Source of the DNA: Oscillospiraceae bacterium
GTDB taxonomy: Bacteria; Bacillota; Clostridia; Oscillospirales; Acutalibacteraceae
Length of the DNA stretch: 30,620 bases
NCBI GenBank assembly: GCA_028706415.1
Contig: JAQWBK010000004.1
Location: 1 to 30,620, forward strand
Reading direction: 5' to 3'
The translations under genes and the position numbers were made by a program. This document shows, in pieces, positions 30,067 through 30,620 of this stretch. Under the pieces are notes generated by a model that saw only the letters and a program-made list of their open reading frames with translations, made no database searches and had not been told where the DNA came from. How positions within the stretch are numbered: the first letter of the stretch is position 1; the number at the start of each line of letters is the position of its first letter.

Positions 30067-30620
30067 TTATGCCCGTTCCATATATTCGCCGGTGCGGGTA
30101 TCGACACGGATTTTTTCGCCCTCTTCGATAAACAGCGGAATTCTGACTTGGGCGCCTGTTTCCAGGGTGGCGGGTTTTGTAACATTCGTTGCGGTGTCGC
30201 CCTTAAAGCCGGGTTCGGTGGTTGTGACTTCAAGCTCGACAAAGTTGGGGGGCTCAACGCCAAAGACATTCCCTTTATAGGAGATTACCTTGCAGGTCAT
30301 GTTTTCTTTCACGAACTGAAAGCTGTCGGCCAGAATGCTCTTATTAATCGGCAAAAGCTCATAGGTTTCAAGATCCATAAAATAATACAAATCGCCGTCA
30401 TTGTATGAGTATTCCATATCTTTTCTTTCAACAAAGGCGGTTGGATACTTGTCCGAAGGGTTAAATGTGCGCTCGACCACCGACCCTGCAATTACATTGC
30501 GAATCTTGGTGCGGACAAAAGCGGCACCCTTGCCGGGCTTAACATGCTGAAACTCAATTATCTGATATACATTTCCGTCCATTTCAAAGGTAACACCGTT
30601 ACGGAAATCACCTGCTGATA
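30067..30620 (-). CDS. efp: Elongation factor P (5' end outside the window)
   Basis: EF-P relieves ribosomes stalled on proline runs. The coding sequence reaches the window edge in frame: the last bases read as SAGDFRNGVTFEMDG, so about two codons (probably Met-Ile) are missing, giving roughly 185 residues. The conserved loop VKPGKGAAFVRTKIRN has lysine at position 32, the residue modified in many Firmicutes. Three OB-like domains are present, ending with IPLFIEEGEKIRVDTRTGEY. The internal ATG at 30582 is not the start. Confidence 0.96.
   Translation of the reverse strand, partial: SAGDFRNGVTFEMDGNVYQIIEFQHVKPGKGAAFVRTKIRNVIAGSVVERTFNPSDKYPTAFVERKDMEYSYNDGDLYYFMDLETYELLPINKSILADSFQFVKENMTCKVISYKGNVFGVEPPNFVELEVTTTEPGFKGDTATNVTKPATLETGAQVRIPLFIEEGEKIRVDTRTGEYMERA

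Noticed and set aside
1..30620. CRISPR arrays, prophage or toxin-antitoxin genes
   Set aside because: No regularly spaced direct repeats, integrase, phage structural or paired small toxin-antitoxin frames were seen on either strand.

Overview
The window looks like chromosomal DNA from a spore-former-type clostridium, probably Oscillospirales/Ruminococcaceae-like, with mid-range GC. The reasons are the canonical Firmicutes S10-spc-alpha gene order with adk, map, a KOW protein, infA and rpmJ inserted after secY, the zinc-form ribosomal proteins S14, S4 and L36, a Gram-positive-type YidC with a Jag/KhpB partner, a CIRCE operator, and a CD1247-type small protein next to efp. Taxonomy is inference from gene content and protein style; no 16S gene is present.

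Layout. (1) 201-3872: a strong promoter drives rpmH, rnpA, yidD, yidC and jag/khpB, the usual origin-proximal cluster, with an intrinsic terminator between rpmH and rnpA. A QueT-type transporter gene follows. (2) 3873-4508: a gene-free stretch with a promoter and a roughly 350-nt structured leader that may encode a 31-residue leader peptide. (3) 4509-20672: 31 co-directional genes from rpsJ to rplQ, mostly separated by 0-30 bases. Several longer spacers (before rplC, rplB, rpmD, adk, rpmJ, rpoA and rplQ) each hold a compact RNA hairpin. The cluster ends in a strong terminator at 20730-20771. (4) 20773-24142: a non-coding mobile element, htpG on the minus strand under a sigma-A promoter and a perfect CIRCE operator, a divergent LysM-CAP secreted protein, a second copy of the element, and an unusual array of small hairpins. 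(5) 24143-27223: tRNA-Thr(UGU) on the minus strand, then rpsO and pnp on the plus strand. (6) 27238-30620: an M23 peptidase (minus), a third element, a DUF3298-like secreted protein (plus), a CD1247-domain zinc-ribbon protein and efp (both minus). efp is cut by the window end about two codons short of its start.

How the genes work together. Nearly everything serves making, folding or exporting protein: ribosomal proteins, RNA polymerase alpha, IF-1, EF-P, RNase P protein, PNPase, SecY/YidC/YidD, methionine aminopeptidase and HtpG. Adenylate kinase supplies nucleotide balance. The secreted CAP, M23 and DUF3298 proteins are envelope functions.

The most notable signal is a family of three short non-autonomous elements (162, 155 and 104 bp). 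They begin TACT and end AGTA, share terminal inverted repeats, and are each flanked by a direct TTA duplication. In the first copy one TTA is exactly the htpG stop codon and the other lies in the U-tract of the rplQ terminator, so the pre-insertion junction can be reconstructed. I did not find a new multi-gene system; the coding content is largely core genome.
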